A DNA stretch of 64,000 nucleotides, from assembly GCA_037576215.1 (NCBI GenBank), contig JBANDB010000004.1, positions 248,001-312,000 on the forward strand, given 5' to 3'. The translations under genes and the position numbers were made by a program. The number at the start of each line of letters is the position of its first letter. Positions within the stretch are counted from its first letter, which is position 1. Origin of the DNA: Armillaria gallica (Eukaryota > Basidiomycota > Agaricomycetes > Agaricales > Physalacriaceae). The notes beneath the pieces are model-generated. The model did no database searches. It was not told the origin of the DNA and was given only the letters and a program-made list of their open reading frames with translations. Positions 45,657 through 57,359 of the stretch are shown here, piece after piece.

Positions 45657-46680
45657 ATGAAGCATCTTCTCGCTTTCGCTTCATCGGCCGTAGTATTGTC
45701 ATTTGTCCCTGTTGCCTTTGGGGCATATATATGGAAGCCCTTCGGCGAGGTGGTCTCGACGACTATCGTTGATCAGTAAGAAAAAAGACCTTAACATCTT
45801 CACCTCGAAACTGACTCGCCTTCAGCTCCCCGGTTACCACTGTATTCTTCCCTGTGCCTACTGTGGTGTCGTACACGATGGAAGGCGCCGCTCCGTAAGT
45901 TATCCTAAACCTTGGTCTTAGTTTTGTTATGATCGCTGACCCTCCCCCGTAATAGAACTAAGGTTACGTTTCCAAGCCCTGACAACATTACCACCGTGGT
46001 ATTCCCGTCTGTCGCTGGTGTCTCTACACTCACGGCTGCCTCTCCGTAAGTACGACGGATTAGCGAACGTGGAAAGGTCTGAACTGATCGCTAGGTCCCC
46101 TTCTTTCGTGGTCATCGGAAATAACACTGCATCCCCGGGCGGGCCTACGACTTCGACCGTGACCCCTTCCTTTGTGGCTGCCGGTTGTCCAGTTATCTCC
46201 AGTTTGCCTGTCTTCCCCACGACTTTTGCTGTGCCTACGACCGTAGCGGGCATTACTACCGTCACACTCCCTGCCAGTAATGGTACTGCAATCTGCAATA
46301 CCACAGCCTTCGCTTTCCCTACGACAACCACCAACAACGATACCACGGCTATTATTACCGTCACTGTTCCAGCCAGTAATGGCACCGCAATTTCCAGCTC
46401 TACAGTTGTTATAACTGTCGTGTTCCCTACGGCTACCTCTGGCCCACAGAGCACCGGAGTTGCGGATGTAACCTCCTCGTTCTTCGGACCCTGCCTGACC
46501 ATATCTGGATCACCTGTCGCAGTGTCCACTGCGACTGCGAATGTGCCTACCACCACCAGTGGTATTGTCATCTCCACAGTCCCGGCCAGTGACACTACGG
46601 TTACTGGCGGCCCCCAAACTACGACCATCATCTCGGTTTCGAACATCACGAGCTCCATCGTAGGAACCACTGGTCCATGA
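45657..46680 (+). CDS. Secreted Ser/Thr-rich protein
   Basis: Model: 45657-45775, 45826-45894, 45956-46045, 46095-46680, with introns of 50, 61 and 49 nt, all beginning GTAAG. The product is 287 aa. The N-terminus is a signal peptide (MKHLLAFASSAVVLSFVPVA, cleavage probably near residue 22). The mature part is very rich in Thr, Ser, Val and Pro, with N-glycosylation motifs (NNT, NTT, NIT). It holds imprecise internal repeats, the clearest pair being TVTLPASNGTAI and TVTVPASNGTAI, with a third partial ISTVPASDTTV. There are few cysteines and no enzymatic domain. Composition suggests an O-glycosylated extracellular or cell-wall protein. The C-terminus is not strongly hydrophobic, so a GPI anchor is not supported. 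No homologue was recognised. Confidence 0.75.
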
Positions 46681-47299
46681 CCGCCTTCACACAACTTGGG
46701 GCAGCGAATGCTGGTATGTAGCTGTCGAGTGCGAAGAGCTTCAAGTTGTTGATGGGTGTCATTGTTTTCGCTAGCATGATGGTACTTTAGTGGGTAAAAT
46801 ACTCGGGACTGAAAGTGGTCATGGACTTCTTCATGCCGTAGCGTCAGACTATACCTTTGAAATTTTAAGCTTTTTGAGCCGTCTTTCTAACATAAAATAG
46901 CACGTGAATTGTCTCAACAAGTGCCATGCAAAAGCCCACTCATACTACTGTAAGCATACTAACTGTGAAATCTCCTCACTGCTGCTAATGTACAGATGCA
47001 TTTGATATTTTACCAAGTCCCGGTCGGATCATGAATCATCCTTGCTCAATATCCTTTTTCGTGGTGTCAGTTTCGAGCTTCCTAGAACCAAGTACCATTG
47101 ACTTCCACCATCGCCATCGAGACGCTGATAGGTTTCCAATGATACAGTGCGAGTGTAGGAGTTCATCAACGGCTATGAAAAGGCATCCAATCCAACAGAC
47201 CATGGTATAAAGAAGGGAAATGTGTGTACTTTTTTTGTCGAGGTCTCATTTTCTTAGCGAAATAAACCAAATCGTGTAGATGGAATGCCCAGTAGGTGT
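46681..47299. other. Intergenic (convergent 3' ends)
   Basis: Lies between the Ser/Thr-rich gene (+) and the seven-helix gene (-), so both end here. Nothing else recognised. Confidence 0.35.
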
Positions 47300-48621
47300 C
47301 TATTGCCTTTGCTCCTCCCTATATGTCCACGCATTGTTCTCAACTGACGGGTCCTCGAACTTCGAATAGGTCTGGTCCGAGCAGACTGAATGCTCGACTG
47401 TGACATGCAGTGGGCTGCGTGGATAAAGACTGTAAGACGACTCATGTACATCAGTACTCACTTCCGCATCTAATCCAATGCGGAATAGGAGCAAGGCTGG
47501 AGCGATGGCCTACACAGAGAGTTAACGTAGTCCTCTAGCTGATTAAGGGAGAATAGACAACATACACTTATCTGCCCCAGCGAATCACCAAGGATGATGC
47601 TAGTCGTAGCCTCTGTATTGAAGAAAGCAAGGAAGAGTGTCGACGTCATGGCAGATATTGCCCCTGACTCGACGATCATCCATATTATGTCTACATATGG
47701 TTTCGAAGTTGGGCTAGTCTTCCAAGATCCTGTTCGTTTCGACATCCACCAGATACGAGCTACAATCATGGTGGTAACTGAAAGCTGCGTTGCGAGAGAC
47801 AGCGAATATGAGGCCTGCAGCCATCGATAAAAGGCTTGAATAGATTCTGGCTGGAGAGACAGAGTTGATAGGTGGTATATAGTGATATATCCGCAGACTT
47901 CGAACGTGAGCAGTGAGATGGAAACATAAATAAGAAGGAGGACTGACCTCCAAATGCTAGAACCATGATTGCCTAGCGTTCGTTTAGCATCAGTCGAGGA
48001 GTTCAGTAAATATAAAATAATGAGACGTACGGGAGGCACAGACACCTTCACACTCTTATTCCAGATTACGTATAATCTCCAAAGCGTTATGGTGTCGCAC
48101 GCAAAACACTATGAACGTCGCAGTTATGACAGTGTCTTTCTATGATATATGAGAAACCCACATTCGTGATTGTCGCAGCCTCCTTGAGGACATTAACCAA
48201 TCGAGCCTGGTTTTCCCAGTACAAAATGGCGCCGGTAGGGTTCTTCAACCAAATGAAGCCTTCTATCATAGAGCGCAGGACTGCAGCGATATGGATCGTT
48301 GAAATGATGAACTGGAGAGTCGCACTCCCAAGTAAGACCCTATGAGAGAAAGATAGTAACTTTGGTATTCATGATTGAAATGAAGCGTACCACCAACGGC
48401 GCCTAACAAGCAAGTTGACACAGCTGAAGTAAAGAACCATACTTGGAGGTGTTCAATATTGTTATATCGGACTTGAGAATACATCGAGCGCTTACTTGAT
48501 ACCTAGAATAACGTGGCTGTCATTATGATACTCCATATGATATGGATAACAACGAACCGTAAAGCACGGAGCTACACCAAGCACCTATGAGAGATGCGTA
48601 ATCTATTGGAAGGTCGTTCAT
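47300..48621 (-). CDS. Seven-helix membrane protein (orphan receptor-like family)
   Basis: Eight exons on the minus strand: 48621-48558, 48502-48496, 48441-48391, 48339-48162, 48108-48031, 47972-47948, 47897-47566, 47509-47300; all introns are GT-AG, 50-58 nt. The product is 314 aa. Exon 2 is a microexon of only 7 nt and exon 6 is 25 nt; both are needed to keep the frame and the family pattern. Motifs typical of an Agaricomycete seven-helix family are present in order: IDYASLIGAWCSSVLYG, SMIEGFIWLKNPTGAILY, DTITLWRLYVIWNKS, CGYITIYHL, IVARIWWMSKRTG, IWMIVESGAIS, APALLLFRIGLDAEVS. About seven hydrophobic helices are expected, followed by a 60-residue polar tail. Ligand and function are unknown. 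No frame break was found. Confidence 0.8.
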
Positions 48622-50526
48622 GGGTAGTGCGCTCTACAGTTCGACATTCTAGTAGGGAGGCATTATATATCTCCGATATGGTCCTGTCCTGGGCGCGACT
48701 GAGGTTGGAAGCGCATCAATGGAGCATGATGCATCCGAAAAATACGGTGGCTTGGTTCCTGATATAGAATCTACTCGCAGAATAGGCTCTGGAGTTGGTG
48801 ATTCGATAACTGCGAAATAAGATGTGAAAATCGTATTAGGGCCGAGAGAGTCGTACTGGGGATCAACATCTTTAATTCGTTTGAAGCATCAAATGATGAA
48901 AAGGATCCGCACGTTCATTAGCGTAGGCAAAGCACATGCTGTTTAATGCAATTGAATAGCGATAAGATTGCCTTGATCAGGAAAAAGATGGCCGGGAGCC
49001 TTGCTTTGATTGTCGGACCGTGGAATAGATACGGGAAATACGTGGCATCCCTAGTAGCTCAACCTTGTAAGCCAGGGTCTCATCAAGGGCAAGCAATCAA
49101 GGATCATACTTTCGAACAATCCTTTTAATTAATCATGAATCAAAATTCCACCACCACGCAATGAAAGCCTGTAAACGGAGGAAGACAGGAATTATCGTAG
49201 CGTGCTCTTGAGTTATGGAGTCGATGGTGATATGTACTGGCTCTCAAAACCAGGCAGAGAATCGCACCAGGAGAGTGCACTAGTCAGTCAGGTCTAGTAT
49301 AGTTGACTCAAAAAACGCGATCTTTTGATCAACACACAGTTTATATCGAAGAGATGATCAGAGTCAGGGGCATTCTTTGCTGCGCAGACCATGTCAGCAT
49401 GATATCGGATTTTGAAAATTGAAGAGAACGAGTATATATACAAATGATTGTGCGTGGTACAACACTAGGTATCATTCTAGCCAAGGCTAGGCAAGATTGA
49501 ACTTGCGGCTCTTCTGTTTCGCCAATTCCCTCTTTGATTCTTGGTGATATCGGCTACATCCTAATGAGATCGGAAGTACAGAGTCTTGCTGTATTTGTCC
49601 AGGTGAGACGAGATAAAGTACTGAATCAGAGAGATGTAGACTCAGCCGAACTGGGATTAATCTAACAGCGGAAAGATTGCCTGCGGCTCCATTGTGTGGA
49701 AAGAATAACACCGAGGAATGGAACTGCAGACGCCAAACAGTGAATCCTAGATCATTCCGGATACAATGGTGAGGCGGAGAAGAGGGATGGACGTACGAGA
49801 GAGGAAGGAGGGTTCATATTTGTGGCTATGATAACGGCGTGTCGGAGTCCCGATTTAGTCATCACCGCTCTTCAGCTCATATCGTTCATCCGACGTTGCC
49901 AGTTTTCCGATCCGGGCGCCTAGGTCTATGCCTGGTCGTCTTCATCTTTCTACAATACAGTGACTGAAGTCTATCCGTCAATGGTCGAAGTTAGAAACTG
50001 GAATCATTGGTTCATTCTAGAATCCGATCATCATGCGCCGGGAGTTTTACATATCTCTTAGTACAATTCAATTCGCAGGCACACAATAACATCAACTGTC
50101 AGCGGTCGCTCACTGCCTGTTGTTCTTCCGCAGTTGTGGTTTACTCATGCCGCCCAAGATGTGAAATCAAGAGGCAGAAGAACGTTGTGAACGTTGAAAT
50201 GCTTATAGAATTTCTGAGCACTGTAGCTGCGATGAAGTACCTTTCACTGTGTAGATAGACAATGCAAACAAGAGTCTCTGTTAGGTGGGAAGAAACAAAT
50301 AACCGGGAATGGCAGCCTAGGAGGCGTCGGCAATTGAAAAAAAAAAAAAAAAGTTTTCAAATCGGTTTGATGTGCATTTGGTATCACATCTAAAGTAGTT
50401 ACTTATGCTGTAGCGACATCATGAAGCCGCCGTCTCGCATCCTCTTCTGTCTGAGAAAACTAAGCAGGTTGCTCCCACCAGGGGTCGGTGATTCAAGCTG
50501 CCTATTATCGAGATGATCGCGAGAAA
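48622..50526. other. Intergenic, nothing recognised
   Basis: About 1.9 kb without a supported gene. A 17-18 nt poly-A run occurs near 50336-50352. Confidence 0.35.
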
Positions 50527-51273
50527 TTAATGACGACGGCCAGTCCAGATTGACGAAGATATGACTACGTAATTATCGATTGGAGGATGACAAGATGCGT
50601 TGTGGTGTATAGGTTGGTGGGACTGAAGAGCATAACGGCGACTGTATGCGTGAACGACTCTTGAATCTGCGTTGGAGTAGATGGGGACGGCGATAGTGGA
50701 GGTATTGGAATAAGAGAGGGGTTGGTGTGGCGGGGAGAGGGAGGACGGGTACGCGTAGGGGGGTGTGGAGTGGCGTAGGGGGTGACGAGCCACTGTCGTC
50801 ATCGCCAAGTAAAGGAAATCGGAGAGAGAATACGTTGGTCTGGTCGTCGAGCCAAGTTTAAATGAGTGGCTAATCTTTGGCGTGCCTAAGAAGCGTGCGT
50901 CACCAAACTCGATATAGTAGAAACCAGAAGAGTGACGGCTCATGACGTGAACGAAGATTGTCCATCCGAGTCTGTGTGATATAAGTGTTGAAGGCAGTGT
51001 ACAACGAAAGGCATAGTTGCCATAGTTTGGGTGGGGGCTGTACGTGCACGTGAGGAGCGGCACACTCTGAGCGGGCTGATATGCAGAGATGCATGCTCCT
51101 GGATCGGCGGCTCTACTCCCAACGGCGCACGAATATCGGCCAACGATAACTCAATCGACGACGTAGACACGTCGCACTTCCCCTCATACTCTGACAAGCC
51201 TCTCCAAGTTCCAGAGCTCCAATTCGTTGAGAAAGCATGAGCTGTAGGTCGCCGCTGCACTGTGCAGGAACAT
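50527..51273 (-). pseudogene. F-box-like pseudogene FB11 (truncated)
   Basis: Starts with ATGTTCCTG at 51273 (position of the FB10 start). Then come degraded N-terminal blocks with stops (GVEPPIQEHASLHIS near 51110). It jumps over the F-box to RMDNLRSRH near 50960, then YYIEFGDARF, the Pro/Thr-rich region and ID-NYVVIS near 50570, where it ends. The F-box core and the C-terminal third are missing. Confidence 0.65.
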
Positions 51274-52039
51274 CAACTATGTCTTCAAGACCCCGTAGCC
51301 GGTGGGAATGATCAGATATATTTCATCCGACGGTGGTCTGTACTAATCAAAGTTGAACATGCATGACCGAGAAGAGGGTAAAGCAGAACTAAGAAGACAG
51401 AATCAGACAGAGCGGGACTGAAAGTGGAATGTTCATCCGGTTGTCATCGAGTCCTCCAGACAACATAACCGTACCGGCAGGCTAAAGTCGTGAGTGTTCG
51501 TATCCGTTCTTGATGATCTTTGGTAGAAATGCGTGTTCGTCAATTGGCTGAGGCGAGGACGCAGCAAGGACAAGGAAGGAACTCGGCCAATTCCAAACTC
51601 CGCAACGTAATTATAGCCGGATTGATCCGATGGGATCCAATTTGACATCGACGCGACTTTTCTTGGTACCACCACATCCTTGCGTCGAATGCAGTATATT
51701 TCACTGGCTCTTCAATGTTTCGAACGAAATGGCTATGTAAGACGTCTGCTAATCGTTCCACTTGTAATATTCCTCTACTGATGCACCTTCTCACCCAGAC
51801 AATTCTAACATTGGGACAAGACTTATCGTCGGAGATCGAACACGCATCTGGGAAACAAAGTACTCGCTCATTGGGACAAAAAAAGGTGCGCGTTTAGAGG
51901 CTAGGACATGGCCTACGTGTGAAGAGAAGGAACTTCCCGTAGAGGTCCTTTTGCGCAAAATAACGTGTTTGAGCTGCGAGCTCCATTTTTCAGAGATGGT
52001 CGTTGCGAGCAAAGGGAGACATCAGACCAAAGGAGGATA
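51274..52039. other. F-box leader-like sequence, no gene
   Basis: 51585-51740 resembles the F-box 5' leader (TTCCAAACTCCGCAACG, then TTGATCCGATGG and CACTGGCTCTTC). The remainder has no recognised feature. Confidence 0.35.
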
Positions 52040-52520
52040 TGAAGACACCGTGAGCTCGAAATTGTGAACAACTAATATGTGGGGTGCGTGACGTCCTTCA
52101 CAGGCGATACTCCAGGCGGAATAGGCGAGCCGTGGAGAGGTGGTAAGATTGGGGAGTAGAGCTGCGACAGCGTGCGTAAACATATCTTGAGACATCATCG
52201 GAGTAGGTGAGGCCGGCATAGGCGCGGTGTCGTGTAGTCGCATCATCATCGATGAGTAATGCCAATGGAAATTGGAGGGAGACAGCCTGTTATACAACGA
52301 CGTTGTCGTGCTGAACTACCTCTGGAAAGGTAGATGGGCTTCTACTGGAGAGTGTGTATAGCAGGAGATACTTGCCACAAAAAAAGGAAATTGGAGGGAG
52401 ACGATGTTAGTCTGATAATTGAGCCATGTTAGAAACTCAGCCTCTGCCTGGCCATAGAGATTTGTGTCGCTAGACTTGATGTCGCGGAGATCAATGGCGG
52501 GGCAGTTGCGCATGACGTGT
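52040..52520 (-). pseudogene. F-box-like fragment FB12
   Basis: Internal part of the family only: GQAEAEFLTWLNYQTNIVSL (52450-52400), then LQFPFF, a degraded Pro/Thr-rich stretch (MPASPTPMMSQDMFTHAVAA near 52190) and LLPNLTTSPRL. There is no start, F-box or C-terminus, and the blocks lie in two frames. Confidence 0.6.
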
Positions 52521-52987
52521 AGATGAAAGTAAGGAGAATTGGAGAGCGAGGGTTATGCATGCTATCTTGTAAGATATTCAAGTGTCTTTGGCAAAGACAT
52601 CATGCAAGATGCCACGCGGAGTTCCTTTGCCCGGGAGTTCGGGATATGATATATTCACAGAAAAATGTCCCTCGACAGGACGCAGAAAATCTATTCACCA
52701 TTACATACTCCACGAAATGGCAACTTCCCCGCTTAATATTTACTTTCATACGTGAACACTGGCGTCCTCAGCATGATCCAAAGACTGAACACTGTCCATC
52801 GAAACATTGATATTCTGATTAAAAAAATATCAAATCATTTCGAGCCGGCAGTCCGATATATTCATACCACTTCATCGATATCCGTCCCAGAGTCGTTGGG
52901 TGCGAATCTGAGAACTTTTGGCTCAGAGAACTCACTATTCGTGGGTGGCCGATGGTCCATTCGGCAGTTCAGCCTTTGAAGAAACTA
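52521..52987. other. Intergenic, nothing recognised
   Basis: No supported feature. Confidence 0.35.
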
Positions 52988-54686
52988 TCAGCTCCTAGGG
53001 ACATCGAAAACGTGGGTTGGCACGTACATAACAAGTAACGAGTTGACATAGACTACAAGGTGTTAGATCTAGCAGTGACATAAAATAGGTGATGCACTCA
53101 CGTTTTGGTAAGATAAAATCGACACCTAGGAAGATCAAAGTGTTTGGCCACACGAGATACTGAGATTGACAATTAACTTCAGACCATGGAAGTGTGTTCA
53201 GATTTTCCATACCGTTATCAGAGTAAGTAGCGACCATGCGCTGCCAGTTGTTCAGTCCCTGCGTATCCCACATTGCGGAGAGACTGTTACCTCGTAGCTA
53301 AACCTGATACCACCACGAGCCGCGTTAGACCAAGAAGCATTGCAGATGTGCTATAAAAGGTTAAAAGCAGAATCATGAAGAACGGAAACAGCTTGCCTGG
53401 AGAACGCAGAAACCTTCCTGCATTTATGCAAGTAGTAACACATTGAGAAGGCGATGACGAAATCGCACATAGCTGGAATAGAAAAGATAAAACAGATTGA
53501 CTTCTAGGGGTACGTGAGATATAGGCATGCCAATTATCAGATGAAATCGTAAATGCACCTTTATGTTCGGTAACAAGAGAAAATTGGATATGGTGTATCT
53601 GTCAAGAGCCGTATGAATGCCACTACCAGGCACCCCGATTGAAAGGATTTCTTACTCATCATAGATAGAGACTAAAGATATCATGAGAAGGAGACTGGAA
53701 AGTAAAATATGACTTACAGACTCCGGTGCCTTTATGAATAGTAAATAAAGTTGGCCACACTATTGATGGGGTACTCACCGATGGCAACTGTAGAAATCAA
53801 GACCTGTGAGCTCGTTTTCAGAGAAAGACCGTCCGGTCTATGGAGGGCGCCTACCACAAACCATGGGAGAATCTTACCAAAGTGACGACCAACTAGAAGT
53901 GGAGTGAGCTTTCTGTGTTTCAGTAGTTGGAAGGAGAAAGAGCGAACGTTTCCAGATGCGAATAGCATATACACTGTACATCACGCCGGTAAGTAAAGAT
54001 GAAGGCGAACAATTCATAAACATACACCTGGACACCCACGATGATAACCATCTGTAGAATATTAATAAGTATCAGATATTGGAATACAATCGGAGGACGA
54101 ACGTTGACCAGTTGATGTAGCTAGATATTGAGGTCGCATTTATCCTGATGAAAGTGCAACTAAGACGGCAATAAATACCTTGAAACTCCTACGAAAGGGA
54201 ATCAGTGAGGTTCGCAGAACCTCGATAATCTTTACGTACCAGATGATATGATATATCCCATCAGGGTCACCAAACAAGTCAACTAGATAGTGATACATCG
54301 CATGGGTACTGAAAGCCACATGAAGGCTATCCAGAACCCTGGGTAATACCGTGATCGATGAGATTCAATCATGGCTGGATGGACTTCGACGCACCAAAGT
54401 ATAAGGACCTGATCACAGGAGCTCAGCGACTCGGAGCAGATTTGAAGTATCACAAGAAGTATACGCACGGAGTATCGGTACACCCACCAATCATCTGGGT
54501 ATTTCTTGTAGTAGATGACGACTTGGAGATTGGTTATTCCGAATAAACTGTTATCGGCAGGGGGGTATAGTTCAGGAGAAATATAGGAACATAGCTGACA
54601 TACATAGCAGCTATTGTCGAACCAATATAGAGAGGACCAAGAGTCATTCCCAAGGGAGGAACAATGGTCTGCGCCTGCGATGTCAT
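52988..54686 (-). CDS. DUF6534-family membrane protein (many small exons)
   Basis: ATG at 54686; TGA at 52988-52990. Well-supported exons: 54686-54604, 54547-54469, 54408-54395 (14 nt), and one from 54338, with introns of 56, 60 and 56 nt. Assembled motifs in order: TLGPLYIGSTIA, YYKKYPDDWWVYRYS, VLDSLHVAFSTHAMYHYLV, WSFK, a helix MVIIVGVQVVYAIRIWKLGR, FGKILPWFV, MCDFVIAFSMCYYLHKCRK, WPNTLIFLGVDFILPKLYVNS. This is the order of the fungal DUF6534 seven-helix family. The 5' two thirds splice cleanly with about ten short exons. Near 53480 and 53230 I could not find junctions that keep frame, so the gene may be partly degenerate or my exon choice is incomplete. Function unknown. Confidence 0.6.
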
Positions 54687-55254
54687 TCTAGAATATGAGG
54701 GTGAAGATGAAAAGGATACACATAAGGACTCGGGGCGCCCATTGCTTTATCTCTCATAGAAGCTCAAGATATTTAGTGGATCCGGATGGCCGTGCATCGG
54801 AAGTCCGTCCTCGACGCAGATAGAATAAGCGCTCCTACACGTCAAATAGATGATCAAGAGAGTGGACCTTTGATGCAATTGAATGGCAGATGGTGCCATA
54901 TTTCCGCTCAAGGCCCGGGAGATCCATGTGCAAAAATAGAGACGCATCTATCAAGGTGCCCGTGGTTCGAAAGTCTCGCTATTTTCGTCTCTCAATATGG
55001 ATATATCCGTTGATAGTCGAATTGTCAGTGTTTGATTTCCGTGGCAGAAGGACATGAACCCATCCAAGCTTTGCATAGAGCTTGACAGTTTTGTGTGCTT
55101 ATGACAGAAGATTTTGATTTGGTCATAAATCAGCTATTTTGGAGATATTTGGGGTCCTTTCTCCTTTCGTGCGCTCAGAGTATCCAAAATCCGGTTCTTG
55201 ATGTATTCCGTTCCCTGTTTCATCATCCATGAAGATCAAGCTATAATGATTCGT
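54687..55254. other. Intergenic, nothing recognised
   Basis: No supported feature. Confidence 0.35.
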
Positions 55255-55596
55255 GGAGCGAACGTGTCATTTTCCCCAACGGAGTACATTAGCGCCATTC
55301 AGCTCTTTTGCTACAGCGTTCCCCGCTCCCGATCCTCACCCTGTCTCCCATTCGACGATCTCTTCATGGAGGAGGTCCAACGCATTGTTCCTCTGCCACC
55401 TCCGAAGGGTATAGTGCCTTTCAGGGACCAACGGTTCAGATGGGAAGAAGAGTGCTTCGACGTCAATGACAGAGACGATAACGAGTCGTTCTTTAGACCG
55501 AGTCCGAGCAAGGAGAGTTGCTCGCTTCAACGTTACCAGGAGCAGGTCGAGGTTGACATTCAAGGGGCTGGGAAGATAGTGATGGTGCTGATGTAA
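55255..55596 (+). pseudogene. F-box-like fragment FB13 (C-terminus)
   Basis: Plus-strand copy of the last about 110 codons of the family: VSFSPTEY (for VVFPNGVQ, damaged), PRSRSSPCLPFDDLFMEEV, RFRWEEECFDVNDRDDNESF, FRPSPSKESCSLQRYQEQVE, VDIQGAGKIVMVLM, then TAA. The final 90 codons are open, but nothing upstream belongs to the gene. It is followed by the conserved 3'-UTR intron-like sequence (GTACAC...GCGTCGTAG). Confidence 0.7.
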
Positions 55597-55868
55597 CGGA
55601 AGGTACACGTACAATTCTTCTATTTAATCATTCGATATCTAGGAGTCTAACTCTGCGTCGTAGATCTTCTAGCAGGGAAAAAGGGGACCGGACCGTGACC
55701 AGCACTCCCTAACAACATTCACTAAATATTGTCGACGCTGGCTAAAAATGATTTCGAGCGGACTATTCAACAGATATTCTTCAAGAACGATAATCAATTT
55801 CATAGGGAGCTAAAACAACATTCACGGAAAGGCCATCAGCGACTACCTGTGAAACGCATAACACACAT

Positions 55869-56976
55869 TCAAATAGACACCCCAGGATAAACGAGATCGC
55901 CTCCAAGGGAGCCCCTCACCTCTGCCCATTCGACGAGATCCTCGTAATAATCCGTACAACACAACGTCAAAAAAGTCATGACGTCTTTCGGCTCATCATG
56001 ACTGAGTTCCTTTAGCTTGCGCTCCGTCAAGTTAATATTGCACCTCGCAAAATCAATGAAGACGACATGCGTCGGGTTATCAGCATCAGGAGTAATGAGC
56101 ATGTTCTGTACGCTTACATCTCCATGCAAGATTCCACGTTTGGTGATCTCGGTGATCCCATGAAGAGCGAGTTTTATCTGTAATACAGTGTTTTTGTGGG
56201 GGTAGAGGATCTGAAAAGACATAATGCATACCACAGCGTTGGCCTGCCCGAGCATGATATCGTAGAAAGGTAACTTGATCCTCGGCTCGTCAGCGTCGGA
56301 GTGCTCTGGGAAGGAGTCGATCCATCCCTCGAGAGAGATACCATGGCTGTGCTCGAAGATGAGTACACGAGCGACTTCCCCGTTCTTCATCACCAGCTAC
56401 CGGATGTACATGAATCATAATCGAAGACTTCAGGAAATTAACACACCTTGTGCTTGCCATAGTAATGCGCAATCATTGTTCCTTGTTGATCTTTCACTGT
56501 TCGTTATATGCGTAGTTCTCACAGCCGGCGAGTTGCATCGGGGATAGAGGCAGAGAAAATGGCGAACGAGATTCGAATGGTAGCAGGGAGGCCTGGAAGA
56601 TTTTCAAGACAACGGTTTCTCGAATCTTGTTGGAAACTCGTGTTCTGACATCGGCAGTACAGATAAGAGACCAACGAGCCTCAGATTCCATGAAGGGCTG
56701 AAGGCCTTCGGTGATGACGAGCTTATAATCGCCACCGTTGTGTGCGAACGACGGAAGTTCGCGTCCACCTTCTGGTTCAACGACAGCCGGAAATGCAACA
56801 TCGAAGGCATCTCCGATGCTTAGAGATCTACCACAGGACCAGGCCCGGCGAAATGCGGCCAGCCGGTCGTAGTACTGTCTTTCTGCGCCCGGATCCTGGA
56901 GATCACAGTCCTCCCCAAACTGAGGGACGGTACTGCCTGATAGACAGACTATATTGCTGGGTTTTCTTGATGGCAT
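55869..56976 (-). pseudogene. Protein-kinase-like gene with a one-base frameshift
   Basis: Exons 56976-56447, 56396-56232 and 56177-55869, introns of 50 and 54 nt; 334 residues if the frame were whole. The N-terminal half has no clear motif (MPSRKPSNIVCLSG, then IRETVVLKIFQAS, where VVLKIF resembles the beta-3 lysine). The C-terminal half carries the catalytic-loop pattern ILHGDVSVQNMLI and the metal-binding loop VVFIDFARC (DFA in place of DFG), as in fungal kinase-like and choline-kinase-like folds. The first exon changes frame near 56494: one base is missing just after NYAYNEQ, so a TGA follows. Coding length modulo 3 fits a single-base deletion. It could be a young pseudogene or an assembly error. 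Confidence 0.65.
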
Positions 56977-57359
56977 AACAGAGAATGGGAGATACTTGAG
57001 ATTGTAAGCAGGTTAGTTTGTAGGCAATGAGATGCGAGTCACGGTGGCAAGATCGGGCCGATCTACGTCACTTTTTGAACTTTAGGGCAGGGGTTTTTCG
57101 TCCATCCCTTGATTCTTCCCAAACAATCCGTCTCTCAATTCTGCAGCCGTTTCAATCGCAATCGATACGACTAGTTTTTGGCAGTCAAATGCAGTGACAC
57201 ATAGATACTTGCATTCCAGTCCGGCACATTCATTGATTCCTTCTCTCAGTACCGTCTGCTCTCCTTCTTGGACATGGTATGTTTGTTTTTGTCTCTTGGT
57301 GCATACCCACTGATGAAATAAGCAGTATTAACTAGCCGGAAAAGGGTCTTGGAGACCCA
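56977..57359. other. Intergenic between kinase-like gene and FB14
   Basis: No supported feature. The divergent arrangement means both 5' flanks lie here. Confidence 0.35.

Noticed and set aside
45927..46694. A 255-codon minus-strand open frame rich in Val and Thr
   Set aside because: It is antisense to the Ser/Thr-rich secreted protein, whose signal peptide and three GT-AG introns give a better model. Low-complexity codons leave the other strand open by chance.
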